Source: Maribacter sp. BPC-D8
Lineage (GTDB): Bacteria; Bacteroidota; Bacteroidia; Flavobacteriales; Flavobacteriaceae
Reading direction: 5' to 3'
Length of the DNA: 64,000 nt
NCBI RefSeq assembly: GCF_035207705.1
Contig: NZ_CP128187.1
Location: 930,001-994,000, forward strand
In this document: positions 7,286 to 16,686 of the stretch, piece after piece
Numbering within the stretch: the first letter of the stretch is position 1
Layout: the number at the start of each line of letters is the position of its first letter
Made by a program: the position numbers and the translations under genes
Notes under the pieces: model-generated
Seen by the model: the letters and a program-made list of their open reading frames with translations, nothing else
What the model was told of the DNA's origin: nothing
Databases searched by the model: none

Positions 7286-8071
7286 TTACTGTAATTGATA
7301 GTATCTTAAATCTACTTTTGGGGCAAGGGTATCCACTTTAGAAAAGAAATCTATCATGGCATTTCGTATCTTATAATCGGTTTCTGTTTTAGAAAGTGCT
7401 TCTTTAAAAAAGTTCATATTATCGCCACCAGTAACAAGGTAGTCAGATGTAGCAACATAATAAGACTTGTTTTTATCTACAGTTTTACTGTTAATAGTAA
7501 AAGTATTTACCGTGTTATCTTTATTTAGAATAAGCTGTATACCGGCAACAGGGTGCGCTCTTTTAGATTGTATGAGGTAGTCGACCATCTTTAATAGGGC
7601 ACTGCCTTTAAGTTCTACGACTACTACCGAATTTTCAAAAGGCATTACTTCATACGCAGTTCTAGAAGTGACATTACCTTTAGATATAATAGATCGAATA
7701 CCGCCATGGTTCAATAATACCAGATCAATAGTATGCCCAGTGCGTTTATTGAATATGGGGTTTGTTTCGCTTAATACAATATCTGCCATTAAATTACCTG
7801 CAGTAGTATTGAATTTGCCATCGGTTTTAGTGATTACAAAAGGTGCATATGCCAAAGTACTGTCTAAAATACTTTCGACGCGATCATGATAAGGCTGAAT
7901 AAATTTTTGAATACTATCAACTGAAGTAAAACTTGTGTCGATAGGTATCTGCTTGCCAGTCAGTTCTTTTAGTTGCTCAGGGTTGTTTTTGCAAGATGCT
8001 AAATTGAGCAATGTTAAAAATATAACAAAATGTTTTATTTTTAAAATACCAAAGTGTTTTAACTTCGCCAT
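7286..8071 (-). CDS. 5'-nucleotidase C-terminal (substrate-binding) domain lipoprotein
   Basis: A 261-residue protein equal to the C-terminal domain of UshA-type 5'-nucleotidases, which binds the nucleoside. Typical blocks are TTAGNLMADIVL (about 90-101), LLNHGGIRSIISKGNVT (about 120-136), YEVMPFENSVVVVELKG and YYVATSDYLVTGGDN. The lipoprotein signal has its lipobox at LTLLNLASC (Cys28). The stop codon is followed after one base by the ATG of the metallophosphatase half, so both halves are translationally linked, in the reverse of their order in a fused enzyme. Divergent from the DUF6913-like gene with 45 bases between. Confidence 0.85.
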   Translation of the reverse strand: MAKLKHFGILKIKHFVIFLTLLNLASCKNNPEQLKELTGKQIPIDTSFTSVDSIQKFIQPYHDRVESILDSTLAYAPFVITKTDGKFNTTAGNLMADIVLSETNPIFNKRTGHTIDLVLLNHGGIRSIISKGNVTSRTAYEVMPFENSVVVVELKGSALLKMVDYLIQSKRAHPVAGIQLILNKDNTVNTFTINSKTVDKNKSYYVATSDYLVTGGDNMNFFKEALSKTETDYKIRNAMIDFFSKVDTLAPKVDLRYYQLQ

Positions 8072-8091
8072 AGAGTTGCAGGGATATTATT

Positions 8092-8099
8092 TACATTTG
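8092..8099 (+). promoter_or_regulatory. -7 promoter element (TAnnTTTG) for the DUF6913-like gene and dapA
   Basis: TACATTTG matches the Bacteroidota -7 consensus and lies 17 bases before the ATG at 8117. No well-spaced -33 TTG is seen, so this is a moderate call. Confidence 0.5.
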
Positions 8100-8116
8100 T
8101 CAAAATGTAAAAATAC

Positions 8117-8650
8117 ATGTTTTTAAAAGGAATTAAGGACAAGTTTAAACGGAAATCTGGCCGTAAGATATTAAAACAGTTGGTGGCAACACCAGTTGCT
8201 GTAACGCGTGAGAGTAAGGGAATACGTTCTGTAGGTTGTATTGTGGATCTAGATAAGTTTGAGAAAACTGAATTGTTTTTTCAGTTTCAAGAAGAGCTAT
8301 CGTTGCATCCCAATGCGGTTAAAATTATTGGATATAAGCGTTTTTATGATAAAAACTCACCATATGCCACTCCTGTTTTTTCAGATAAAGATTTAGGATG
8401 GAACGGTGAAATAGAAAACAGTTATGCCCTTGAGTTTTTAGGAAGAGAATATGACCTTTTAGTGAATTATTATAATGAGGATAGCCTTCTGTTGAATTTA
8501 ATGTCAGTAAAGGCAAAAGCTCGTTTAAGAGTCGGGTTTAAAGAATTGGGTCCGACTTACAATGATTTAATGTTAGATACGCCGTTAAAGGACTTTCAAA
8601 TATTTAAAAAAGAATTGAAAAAGTACTTGGGCATTTTTAAAGAGATTTAA
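8117..8650 (+). CDS. DUF6913-like conserved hypothetical protein
   Basis: A 177-residue cytoplasmic protein without signal peptide or membrane segment. It matches my recollection of a small Flavobacteriia-specific family (DUF6913) found just upstream of dapA. Recognisable conserved-looking blocks are the basic N-terminus ([15 protein letters not shown]), [20 protein letters not shown], and the C-terminal [13 protein letters not shown] with [12 protein letters not shown]. The alternation of strands and helices suggests an alpha/beta fold. Its stop is two bases before the dapA start, so the genes form one operon. No function is known to me. Confidence 0.8.
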   Translation: MFLKGIKDKFKRKSGRKILKQLVATPVAVTRESKGIRSVGCIVDLDKFEKTELFFQFQEELSLHPNAVKIIGYKRFYDKNSPYATPVFSDKDLGWNGEIENSYALEFLGREYDLLVNYYNEDSLLLNLMSVKAKARLRVGFKELGPTYNDLMLDTPLKDFQIFKKELKKYLGIFKEI

Positions 8651-8652
8651 TT

Positions 8653-9543
8653 ATGAGAGATTTAAGGGGAGCAGGTGTAGCGTTAATTACGCCTTTTAAA
8701 GAAGATGGTACGGTAGATGTTGAAGCTCTTAGAAAAGTAGTGGCCTATAATATTGAAGGTAATATAGACTACTTAGTGGTATTAGGTACTACTGCCGAAT
8801 CTGTAACCCTTTCAAAAGCAGAAAAGCAATTGGTAATGCATACCGTAGAAGAAGCGAACCAAGGTGCTTTGCCCTTAGTAATAGGTATTGGGGGTAACAA
8901 TACTATGGCCTTGGTAGAAGAACTTCAAACAGCAGACTTATCTGCTTACGATGCTATTCTATCTGTTTCTCCATATTACAATAAACCTACCCAAGAAGGT
9001 ATTTATCAGCACTTCGCAGCGCTATCTAAAGCATCGCCATTACCCATAATACTATATAATGTACCTAGCCGTACCGGTAGCAATATGTTACCAGAAACTG
9101 TTGTACGCCTGGCGAAGAAATTTGATAATATAGTAGCAGTAAAAGAGGCTTGTGGCGATATGACCCAGGTGCAAGAACTAATATCAAAAAGACCAGAAGG
9201 ATTTTTAGTGCTTTCTGGGGATGATATTACGGCATTGCCAACTATAGTTGCTGGTGGTGACGGTGTAATTTCTGTAATCGGTCAAGGTTTGCCAGAAGAA
9301 TTTTCTAAAATGGTGCACGAAGGATTAGATGGTAATACCGAAGTAGCCTATAGCTATCATTATAAAATGCAAGATGGTATGAAGTTGATTTTCGAAGAAG
9401 GAAACCCAGCAGGTATCAAAGTTATTTTTGAATACTTAGGTCTTGCAAAGCCTTTTGTAAGATTACCATTGATTACAGCGAGTGATGCCTTAAAGCACAA
9501 AATTGTTTCATTTATGGAATCTATGATACGCATACCAGCATAA
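8653..9543 (+). CDS. dapA: 4-hydroxy-tetrahydrodipicolinate synthase
   Basis: DapA condenses pyruvate with aspartate semialdehyde, the first committed step to lysine and meso-diaminopimelate for peptidoglycan. The 296-residue length fits. The Schiff-base lysine is Lys164 in VAVKEACGD, the catalytic Tyr is Tyr135 in [10 protein letters not shown] with Arg140, and the substrate loop GTTAE is at 45-49. The C-terminus ([22 protein letters not shown]) is standard. It is co-transcribed with the DUF6913-like gene and followed after 119 bases by bamD, an order kept in many flavobacteria. Confidence 0.96.
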   Translation: MRDLRGAGVALITPFKEDGTVDVEALRKVVAYNIEGNIDYLVVLGTTAESVTLSKAEKQLVMHTVEEANQGALPLVIGIGGNNTMALVEELQTADLSAYDAILSVSPYYNKPTQEGIYQHFAALSKASPLPIILYNVPSRTGSNMLPETVVRLAKKFDNIVAVKEACGDMTQVQELISKRPEGFLVLSGDDITALPTIVAGGDGVISVIGQGLPEEFSKMVHEGLDGNTEVAYSYHYKMQDGMKLIFEEGNPAGIKVIFEYLGLAKPFVRLPLITASDALKHKIVSFMESMIRIPA

Positions 9544-9638
9544 ATATTCGTTAAATCTTCACTTAGTAGGACATTCGTGTGCTGTAAAGCCTGTATTTTT
9601 ATTGGTTTAAAATGTTTTTTAAATCCATTGATAATCAC

Positions 9639-9646
9639 TAATTTTG
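9639..9646 (+). promoter_or_regulatory. -7 promoter element (TAnnTTTG) for bamD
   Basis: TAATTTTG at this position predicts a transcription start near 9651-9653. That would leave the first possible ATG (9651) at or before the transcript's 5' end and supports the second ATG (9663) as the bamD start. Confidence 0.5.
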
Positions 9647-9662
9647 CAAAATGTTTTTTAAA

Positions 9663-10490
9663 ATGAGGAGAGTTTTCCCAATACTATTGATTGCCATTGC
9701 TTTACAATCGTGTAGCGAGTACCAAAAAGTACTTAAGAACGATGATGTAAAAGCCAAATACGATATGGCCGAAACTTTCTATGAAGAAGGTGATTTTAGA
9801 AGAGCTAATAGATTGCTTGAGCAGATAGCACCTAAATATGTAGGTAAACCTCAAGGCGAGCGTGTTATGTTCTTTTTATCTAACAGCTACTTTCAGCGAG
9901 AAGATTACAATATGGCAGGCTATCAGTTTGAGCGTTTTGTAAAATCATATCCAAAAAGTGATAAGGCAGTAGAGGCTACTTTTTTAGGAGCTAAAAGTTT
10001 CTATATGTTATCTCCAGAATATTCTTTAGATCAGACCGATACCGATAAGGCGTTATTGAAATTGCAGAATTTCATTAACACATATTCTGAATCTGAGTTT
10101 TATGCAGAAGCCAATAGTATGGCGCAAGAGCTTACAACAAAAAAACAAGAAAAGGCGTTTGAGATATTGAAGCAGTACAATAAATTGGGCGAGTTCAATT
10201 ATGATATGCTTAAATCTGCAGTAGCGGCGAGCGATAATTTTGTATCAGATAACCCTGGTTCTCCTTTTAGAGAAGAAGCAATGTTTATTAAGGTAGAAGC
10301 ATTAACGCACATGGCGGTAAATAGTTTTGAGCAATTAAAAGAAGAGCGTTTAAAAAATGCCAAGTCTGCTCATGCAACAATGAAAAAGCAGTTTCCAGAA
10401 TCTAAGTTTGATAAAGAAGCTACAGATTTAATTGAAAAAATTGATAAAGAATTACAACGCATGCAAGCGCAGGCCGTTGAATCAAAATAA
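9663..10490 (+). CDS. bamD: Outer membrane protein assembly factor BamD
   Basis: BamD is the essential lipoprotein of the BAM complex that inserts beta-barrels in the outer membrane. The signal MRRVFPILLIAIALQSCSEY carries the lipobox Cys. Tetratricopeptide-like helices follow, including the YxxAxxFYEEGDFRRANRLLEQ first repeat and the AGYQFERFVKSYPKSDKA second repeat. Length 275 residues is usual. An in-frame ATG lies 12 bases upstream at 9651; 9663 is preferred because of the promoter position. The protein is first in the bamD-omega-coaBC-DUF4835-recN cluster. Confidence 0.93.
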   Translation: MRRVFPILLIAIALQSCSEYQKVLKNDDVKAKYDMAETFYEEGDFRRANRLLEQIAPKYVGKPQGERVMFFLSNSYFQREDYNMAGYQFERFVKSYPKSDKAVEATFLGAKSFYMLSPEYSLDQTDTDKALLKLQNFINTYSESEFYAEANSMAQELTTKKQEKAFEILKQYNKLGEFNYDMLKSAVAASDNFVSDNPGSPFREEAMFIKVEALTHMAVNSFEQLKEERLKNAKSAHATMKKQFPESKFDKEATDLIEKIDKELQRMQAQAVESK

Positions 10491-10501
10491 ATAATTTAAT
10501 T

Positions 10502-10834
10502 ATGAATATGAACGATTTAAAAAACTCTAAAGCAGCTGTATCAACGGTAACTATTGATCGTAATGAGTTTGATGCACCTACTGAAAATATCTACGAAGCT
10601 ATTTCAATCGCTGCAAAACGTGCTGTTCAGATCAATTCTGAAATTAAGAAAGAACTTTTAGAGAAATTAGAAGAGTTTGCTACTTACAGCGATAGTTTAG
10701 AAGAAGTTTTTGAAAACAAAGAGCAGATCGAAGTTTCTAAGTTTTACGAAAAATTACCTAAGCCACACGCAATGGCGGTAGAAGAGTGGTTGACTGATAA
10801 AATCTACCATAGAAACACAGAAAAAGACGCTTAA
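10502..10834 (+). CDS. rpoZ: RNA polymerase omega subunit, Bacteroidota type
   Basis: A 110-residue protein of the Bacteroidota omega family, a small subunit that helps fold the beta-prime subunit. The helix with YEAISIAAKRAVQINSEIKK (residues about 30-49) corresponds to the conserved RxxQI-type omega helix; the C-terminal PHAMAVEEWLTDKIYHRN is characteristic of this branch. It lies 11 bases after bamD and 5 bases before coaBC, the usual location in flavobacteria. The first ATG (10502) is used; a second ATG two codons on is possible. Confidence 0.85.
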   Translation: MNMNDLKNSKAAVSTVTIDRNEFDAPTENIYEAISIAAKRAVQINSEIKKELLEKLEEFATYSDSLEEVFENKEQIEVSKFYEKLPKPHAMAVEEWLTDKIYHRNTEKDA

Positions 10835-10839
10835 GAAAT

Positions 10840-12045
10840 ATGTTGAACGGCAAAAATATTCTTTTAGGAATTACAGGAGGAATTGCCGCTTATAAAACAA
10901 CATTCTTGGTTCGTTTATTTATAAAAGCTGGCGCTAACGTTAAGGTCATACTTACCGATAGCGCCAGCTCTTTTGTTTCCCCACTTACCTTAGCCACTTT
11001 GGCTAAAAACCCGGTAGTGCTTGATTTTGTAAAGACAGAAGGCAATACTGTCGACTGGAACAATCATGTAGAAATGGGACTCTGGGCAGACTTAATGGTC
11101 ATTGCGCCAGCTACGGCGAATACCATGTCTAAGATGGCAACGGGTAATTGCGACAATATTTTAATGGCTACCTATTTATCGGCTAAATGTCCGGTTTTTA
11201 TTGCTCCGGCAATGGATCTTGATATGTACAAGCACCCAAGTACCAAGAGTTCATTAGATGCGCTTACTTCTTTTGGTAACATGATTATACCGGCAACAAG
11301 CGGCGAGCTTGCTAGTGGTTTACATGGCGAAGGTAGAATGGCAGAACCAGAAGATATTATAAGCTTTATTAAAAAGCAGTTATCTGATGGATTGCCATTA
11401 TCAGGTAAAAAAGTTTTGATTACTGCAGGTCCGACTTACGAAGCAATTGATCCTGTTCGTTTCATAGGAAATCACTCCTCAGGCTTAATGGGGTTTGAAC
11501 TCGCTAAAACAGCGGCAAGTCTAGGTGCAGAAGTTTATTTAGTAACTGGGCCTACACATTTAACTGTTACACACGATAACATTCATGTTATCAATGTGGT
11601 GTCTGCAGACGATATGTATCATAGCGCTCAAATGTATTATGAAACTTCAGACATTGTAATTTGTGCAGCAGCTGTAGCAGATTATAGACCTAAGACCGTA
11701 GCAGAACAAAAGATTAAAAAATCCGAAGAAAACTTCACTATTGAATTGGTGAAGAATAAAGACATCTTAAAAACCTTCGGGGATCATAAAAAAAATCAAT
11801 TCTTGGTCGGTTTCGCCTTAGAAACTGAAAACGAAATTGAAAACGCAAAAGGTAAGCTAAAGCGAAAAAATTTAGACGCCATCGTATTGAATTCTATGCG
11901 AGATAAAGGTGCTGGTTTTGGCGGCGTTACCAATAAAGTTTCATTTATAGATACCAATTCTGACATTACTACGTTTGAACTAAAGACCAAGGCAGAAGTT
12001 GCCGTGGATATCTTCAATGAAATTATTAAAAGACGGTATGCGTAA
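10840..12045 (+). CDS. coaBC: Bifunctional phosphopantothenoylcysteine decarboxylase / phosphopantothenate-cysteine ligase
   Basis: CoaBC makes 4'-phosphopantetheine in coenzyme A synthesis. The N-terminal CoaC flavoprotein domain (about 1-185) has GITGGIAAYK at 9-18, the catalytic His in NHVEMGLWAD (His75 region), and PAMDLDMY. The C-terminal CoaB domain (about 187-401) has VLITAGPTYEAIDPVRFIGN, the AAAVADYRP block and the KNKDILKTFG CTP-binding lysines. Total 401 residues, the usual length. The stop overlaps the start of the DUF4835 gene by eight bases, so they are translationally coupled. coaE lies 5.6 kb downstream. Confidence 0.96.
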   Translation: MLNGKNILLGITGGIAAYKTTFLVRLFIKAGANVKVILTDSASSFVSPLTLATLAKNPVVLDFVKTEGNTVDWNNHVEMGLWADLMVIAPATANTMSKMATGNCDNILMATYLSAKCPVFIAPAMDLDMYKHPSTKSSLDALTSFGNMIIPATSGELASGLHGEGRMAEPEDIISFIKKQLSDGLPLSGKKVLITAGPTYEAIDPVRFIGNHSSGLMGFELAKTAASLGAEVYLVTGPTHLTVTHDNIHVINVVSADDMYHSAQMYYETSDIVICAAAVADYRPKTVAEQKIKKSEENFTIELVKNKDILKTFGDHKKNQFLVGFALETENEIENAKGKLKRKNLDAIVLNSMRDKGAGFGGVTNKVSFIDTNSDITTFELKTKAEVAVDIFNEIIKRRYA

Positions 12046-12931
12046 GGCTGTATTTCTATTACTTTTTACCTTTATTAGTTTAGTTACAAATGCTCAAGAA
12101 TTAACTTGTGCAGTTACGGTCAATTCTGACCAACTATCTCGTGGTGAGCAACAAGTTTTTAAGACATTAGAACGTTCGTTGAACGATTTTATCAATAAAA
12201 CGAAGTGGACAAATAGAGTGTACAAAGAGAACGAAAGGGTAAATGCCCAAATGTTCATTACCATTACCTCTTACGAATCAAATAATTTTAGTGGTAATAT
12301 TCAAATACAATCTTCTAGACCAGTTTATAATACCTCATATTCATCGCCGGTTTTTAATTATAAAGACAATGCGTTCAATTTTCAATATATTGAGTTTCAG
12401 CCTTTAATTTTTAATGAAAATCAGTTCGAATCTAATTTGGTAAGTGTAATGGCATATTATGTTTATGTAATATTAGGCTTAGATGCAGATACCTTTGCAT
12501 TAGAAGGTGGAACAGATTTTTATAGAAAGGCACAGAATATTGTAACCCAAGCTCAAGGTAGTAATTCTGCCGGATGGAGCCAATCTGCAGATTCTAACAG
12601 AAGTAGATTTGAATTGATAGATAACCTTTTGTCAAATACCTATAGAGAATATCGTATTGCGATGTACAACTATCATAGAAAAGGGCTTGACATATTACCT
12701 GATAACAATAGTACGGGCAAGCAAGTGATTGCCGGTACGATGAATTTGTTTCAGACGATGATCAATAGAAGACCAAATGCATTTTTGATTTCTACTTTCT
12801 TTGATGCAAAATCAGAAGAGATAAAAAATATTTTTTCTGATGGCCCAAAAGTCGACATCGTAAAGCTTAAGGAAACCCTCAATAAAATAGCACCTTTATA
12901 CGCAACTACCTGGAACGATATTAAATATTGA
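12038..12931 (+). CDS. DUF4835 family secreted protein
   Basis: A 297-residue exported protein that matches the Bacteroidota DUF4835 family always placed next to coaBC. The start ATG at 12038 is chosen over one at 11999 because it begins a clean signal peptide (MRKAVFLLLFTFISLVTNAQ, cleavage after NAQ). Family blocks include ELTCAVTVNSDQLSRGEQQV, the SSRPVYNTSYSSPVFNYKD segment and the AYYVYVILGLDADTFALEGG segment, and a C-terminal helical part with IAPLYATTWNDIKY. Function unknown; beta-rich and probably periplasmic. It overlaps coaBC by eight bases. Confidence 0.85.
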   Translation: MRKAVFLLLFTFISLVTNAQELTCAVTVNSDQLSRGEQQVFKTLERSLNDFINKTKWTNRVYKENERVNAQMFITITSYESNNFSGNIQIQSSRPVYNTSYSSPVFNYKDNAFNFQYIEFQPLIFNENQFESNLVSVMAYYVYVILGLDADTFALEGGTDFYRKAQNIVTQAQGSNSAGWSQSADSNRSRFELIDNLLSNTYREYRIAMYNYHRKGLDILPDNNSTGKQVIAGTMNLFQTMINRRPNAFLISTFFDAKSEEIKNIFSDGPKVDIVKLKETLNKIAPLYATTWNDIKY

Positions 12932-12958
12932 ACCATTTTTCAAAACGGAATTATAGAT

Positions 12959-12966
12959 TACCTTTG
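12959..12966 (+). promoter_or_regulatory. -7 promoter element (TAnnTTTG) for recN
   Basis: TACCTTTG lies 20 bases before the GTG start of recN, in the 55-base gap after the DUF4835 gene, with a T-run about 20 bases upstream of it. It suggests recN can be transcribed on its own. Confidence 0.5.
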
Positions 12967-12986
12967 TGAATCTAAAATTCTAACGC

Positions 12987-14654
12987 GTGCTATCAACCCT
13001 TTCCATTTCTAATTACGCATTAATTGATCATCTAGAAGTAGACTTCAATAAAGGTTTCACGGTTATTACCGGTGAAACAGGTGCAGGTAAATCTATTTTA
13101 CTTGGCGGATTATCTTTAGTGCTAGGTAAACGTGCAGATTTAAGCTCTTTGCGAGTTAAAGATCAAAAATGTATTATAGAGGGAACTTTCAAAATAGACA
13201 CGTACGGACTCCAAAGTTTCTTTGAAGAAAATGACTTGGACTATGAAGATAGTACAGTTATAAGACGAGAGATTTTACCTAGTGGTAAATCAAGAGCATT
13301 TGTAAATGATACTCCCGTTACTTTAGGTGTTTTATCAACCTTAGGGGAAAATCTTATTGATATTCATTCTCAGCATCAGACCATGCAGCTTACCGAAAAC
13401 GACTTTCAGTTGAAATTGGTCGATGCATTGGCAAACAACCAGAAACGATTATCAGAATATAGAAAAGGCTTAAAGACCTATCGTAAAGCTCAAAAAGAAC
13501 TAGATAAACTTATTGAAGTTCAAAGTGCTGCCAATAAAGAACAAGATTACAATACCTTTTTGTTAGAAGAACTTGAAAAGGCACCATTGAAAGCTGGGGT
13601 TATTGAAGAGTTGGAAGAAGAGTATGAGCAACTAAACAATGTTGAGTTGATTATGGAGCAACTGTCAAAAGGAGATCAGTTGTTTAATGACGAGCAAATT
13701 GGTGTTTTGCCTTTAGTGACAGAAATGCGTCAATCACTTTCGAAATTAATCGATTTTGGATCGAACTATAATGATTTGTTTGAGCGTGTAAAATCCGTAC
13801 TGATAGAATTAGATGATGTTAGTTCAGAATTGCAACGATTGCAAGAAGGGGTAGAGGCGAACCCTGATCAATTAGAGCAAGTGAATAATAAATTACAGCT
13901 GCTATACAATTTGTTGAAAAAGCATAATGTTAGCGATATAGCTGAATTGATTATTATTAAGAATGACCTTGCAGATAAAGTTTTTGAAACGGCTAATTTG
14001 GATGACAAAATAATATCAAAAACAAAAGAAATTCAAGAGCTCGAAGCAGTTTTAGAAGCGCAAGCAGTTGTTTTGAGTAAAAAGCGTAATTCCGTAATTC
14101 CGCAATTAAAGAAAAAACTAGAATCTGATTTAGGGTTGTTGGGTATGCCGAGTGCATCATTCGAAATAAAACTAAGTACGGCAAAAGAATTTACTGCTAC
14201 GGGTAAAGATGAACTTTCATTCTTGTTCACGGCAAACAGAGGTGGTAGCTACGGTGAATTGAAAAAAGTAGCGTCTGGTGGAGAATTGTCAAGAATAATG
14301 TTGGTGATTAAAGCAATGCTGGCTAAGTATGAAAAACTACCAACGATCATGTTCGATGAAATCGATACAGGTGTGTCTGGGGAGATATCTAACCGCATGG
14401 CAGATATCATGAAAGATATGAGTACCGATTTACAGGTTTTTTCTATTACTCACTTACCGCAAGTTGCATCAAAAGGTAATAACCATTTTAAAGTCTTTAA
14501 AACGGAAGGTAAAGAGCGTACCATGACGAATTTAAAGCAATTGACAGATGAAGAAAGGGTAGTGGAATTAGCTCATATGTTAAGCGGAAAAGATTTGTCA
14601 GATTCTGCATTGGCACATGCAAAAGAACTTTTGAGCGCTTCTTCAAGTATATAA
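12987..14654 (+). CDS. recN: DNA repair protein RecN
   Basis: RecN is an SMC-like ATPase that helps recombinational repair of double-strand breaks. The start is GTG at 12987 (MLSTLSISNYALIDH), exactly where RecN proteins begin. Walker A GETGAGKSILLGGL is at residues 29-42. A long coiled coil spans about 150-370 with a central hinge. The ABC signature SGGELSRIMLVIKAML and Walker B IMFDEIDTGVSGEISNRMA follow near 425-475, then SITHLPQVAS with the switch His. The 555-residue length fits. The preceding promoter-like element and 55-base gap suggest separate transcription. Confidence 0.96.
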   Translation: MLSTLSISNYALIDHLEVDFNKGFTVITGETGAGKSILLGGLSLVLGKRADLSSLRVKDQKCIIEGTFKIDTYGLQSFFEENDLDYEDSTVIRREILPSGKSRAFVNDTPVTLGVLSTLGENLIDIHSQHQTMQLTENDFQLKLVDALANNQKRLSEYRKGLKTYRKAQKELDKLIEVQSAANKEQDYNTFLLEELEKAPLKAGVIEELEEEYEQLNNVELIMEQLSKGDQLFNDEQIGVLPLVTEMRQSLSKLIDFGSNYNDLFERVKSVLIELDDVSSELQRLQEGVEANPDQLEQVNNKLQLLYNLLKKHNVSDIAELIIIKNDLADKVFETANLDDKIISKTKEIQELEAVLEAQAVVLSKKRNSVIPQLKKKLESDLGLLGMPSASFEIKLSTAKEFTATGKDELSFLFTANRGGSYGELKKVASGGELSRIMLVIKAMLAKYEKLPTIMFDEIDTGVSGEISNRMADIMKDMSTDLQVFSITHLPQVASKGNNHFKVFKTEGKERTMTNLKQLTDEERVVELAHMLSGKDLSDSALAHAKELLSASSSI

Positions 14655-14776
14655 ATTACGCCATTTTTAAAATATGCAATTGGTCTAATAGCAATCAAGT
14701 CTTTGTTTACTTGAATTAAGACTGTTGTTTTAGGGTTTTTAAGCAACACTTCAATTCTCTATTAACATATTTTAGA

Positions 14777-14784
14777 TATCTTTG
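14777..14784 (+). promoter_or_regulatory. -7 promoter element (TAnnTTTG) for fabI
   Basis: TATCTTTG lies 33 bases before the fabI ATG in a 162-base intergenic gap. The rest of this gap shows only a weak AT-rich hairpin (AGTCTT...AAGACT near 14698-14723) that might end the recN transcript. Confidence 0.45.
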
Positions 14785-14816
14785 ATATATTAAATCTAAC
14801 TATAGAATCAACCAGC

Positions 14817-15623
14817 ATGGGATATAACTTATTAAAAGGAAAAAGGGGAATTATTTTTGGAGCACTAGACGCAAATTCTATTGCATGGAAAACGGCACAA
14901 ACAGTACACGCAGAAGGTGGTACTTTTGTATTGACAAATGCCCCAATTGCCATGAGAATGGGACAGATAGATGAATTGGCTAAAGAAACCGGTTCAGAAG
15001 TTATACCAGCAGATGCAACAAGTGTTGAAGACTTGGATAATTTAGTAGCAAAGGCTGTTGAAATATTAGGAGGAAAAATTGATTTCGTATTGCATTCTAT
15101 CGGTATGTCGGTTAACGTACGTAAAGGTCGTGCTTACACAGATGAGAAATATGATTTCACAGCAAAAGGATGGGATGTTTCAGCCCTTTCTTTTCATAAA
15201 GTATTACAATCGCTTTACAAAGCAGATGCTATGAATGAGTGGGGTAGTGTTGTAGCGTTGACCTATATGGCAGCACAAAGAACATTCCCAGATTATAATG
15301 ACATGGCAGACAACAAAGCATATTTAGAGTCTGTTGCTCGTAGTTTTGGTTACTTCTTTGGTAAAGAAAAGAATGTTCGTGTAAATACGATTTCTCAGTC
15401 ACCTACTGCAACTACTGCAGGTCAAGGAGTAAAAGGTTTTGATGGTTTTATCAGCTATGCTGAAAAAATGTCTCCGTTAGGTAATGCTTCAGCTCAAGAT
15501 TGTGCTGATTATACCATAACATTATTCTCTGACCTTACAAGAAAAGTGACGATGCAAAACTTGTTTCATGACGGTGGCTTCTCTAATACAGGGGTTAGTC
15601 AAGAAGTTATTGAGAAGTTTTAA
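14817..15623 (+). CDS. fabI: Enoyl-[acyl-carrier-protein] reductase FabI
   Basis: FabI performs the last reduction in each cycle of fatty acid synthesis, using NADH. It is an SDR-fold enzyme of 268 residues. The cofactor-binding GIIFGALDANSIAW (11-24) and the catalytic pair Tyr160-x6-Lys167 (YNDMADNK) are present, as is the HSIGMS segment at 93-98. The C-terminus with FHDGGFSNTG fits FabI from Bacteroidota. It stands alone between recN and a glycosyltransferase gene, all rightward. Confidence 0.95.
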   Translation: MGYNLLKGKRGIIFGALDANSIAWKTAQTVHAEGGTFVLTNAPIAMRMGQIDELAKETGSEVIPADATSVEDLDNLVAKAVEILGGKIDFVLHSIGMSVNVRKGRAYTDEKYDFTAKGWDVSALSFHKVLQSLYKADAMNEWGSVVALTYMAAQRTFPDYNDMADNKAYLESVARSFGYFFGKEKNVRVNTISQSPTATTAGQGVKGFDGFISYAEKMSPLGNASAQDCADYTITLFSDLTRKVTMQNLFHDGGFSNTGVSQEVIEKF

Positions 15624-15678
15624 TCATAATTTTAATTTTCCAATTTTGTTGGATCCTATTCATTAAAGGAAGGTAATA

Positions 15679-16686
15679 ATGGACTTATCGTTTTCTTTTA
15701 TCATTCCTGTATACAATAGACCCAACGAAATTAAGGAACTGTTGGGCAGTCTACGTTTACAAACCTATGACAAAACTTTTGAGGTGGTTATCGTCGAAGA
15801 CGGATCTACCATTTCGTCTGAAGAAGTCATAGGTGAGTATGTAGATGCTCTGGCAATTTCATATTATAAAAAGCCTAATTCTGGTCCTGGTGATTCTCGT
15901 AATTACGGAATGTCTCGGGCAAAGGGTAACTACTTCATAGTCTTAGACTCTGATTGTATTTTACCGCCACAATACCTTGTGGAAGCAGAAAAGAGTTTAC
16001 AAGAAGATTATGTGCATTGCTATGGTGGTCCAGATGCAGCACATGAATCTTTTTCTACCGTTCAAAAAGCAATTAATTATGCCATGACCTCTTTTTTAAC
16101 CACTGGCGGAATTCGTGGTGGAAAAAAAGCAGTAGATAAATTTCAGCCCAGAAGCTTTAATATGGGTATTTCTAAAGAAGCTTTTGAAAACGTAGGCGGA
16201 TACGGAAATATTCACCCAGGTGAAGATCCAGACCTTACCATACGTATTTGGAATAAGGGGTATAGAACAAAATTAATTTCAGAAGCATTTGTTTATCATA
16301 AGAGAAGAATAGACTGGAACAAGTTTTACATTCAGGTAAACAAATTTGGTATGGTGCGCCCAATTTTAAATAAGTGGCATCCAGAAACAAAGAAGATCAC
16401 GTATTGGTTTCCGACTGTGTTTTGCTTAGGGTTATTGATTTCGATTGTATTGGCAATAGTGGGGTTTATGCTGCCATTGTACTTTTACTTTTTATATTTT
16501 CTGCTATTGTTCATAGATGCCCTTCGAAAAACTGGTAATTTAAAAGTAGCCTTTCTATCTTTAGTGGCAACTGCGATACAATTTTTTGGATATGGGTGCG
16601 GATTTTTAAAATCAACCTTGTATATTAATTCTTCAGGAAAAAAGCCAGAGGAAATTTTTCCGAAATTATTTTTTAGAGTGAACTGA
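15679..16686 (+). CDS. Family 2 glycosyltransferase, membrane-attached
   Basis: A 335-residue GT-A fold glycosyltransferase with two C-terminal membrane segments (about 237-260 and 262-280). N-terminal SFIIPVYNRPNEIKE, the nucleotide-binding VVIVEDGS and the DxD-type LDSDC at 89-93 are intact, as is the acceptor-side GEDPDLTIRIW near 180. Such enzymes extend cell-surface polysaccharides or glycolipids at the inner membrane; donor and acceptor cannot be told. Its stop overlaps the next start by one base, so it forms an operon with the YbbR-like gene and coaE. Confidence 0.88.
   Translation: MDLSFSFIIPVYNRPNEIKELLGSLRLQTYDKTFEVVIVEDGSTISSEEVIGEYVDALAISYYKKPNSGPGDSRNYGMSRAKGNYFIVLDSDCILPPQYLVEAEKSLQEDYVHCYGGPDAAHESFSTVQKAINYAMTSFLTTGGIRGGKKAVDKFQPRSFNMGISKEAFENVGGYGNIHPGEDPDLTIRIWNKGYRTKLISEAFVYHKRRIDWNKFYIQVNKFGMVRPILNKWHPETKKITYWFPTVFCLGLLISIVLAIVGFMLPLYFYFLYFLLLFIDALRKTGNLKVAFLSLVATAIQFFGYGCGFLKSTLYINSSGKKPEEIFPKLFFRVN

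Noticed and set aside
11999..12037. Upstream start for the DUF4835 gene
   Set aside because: It would add 13 residues before a clean signal peptide and lies deep within coaBC.
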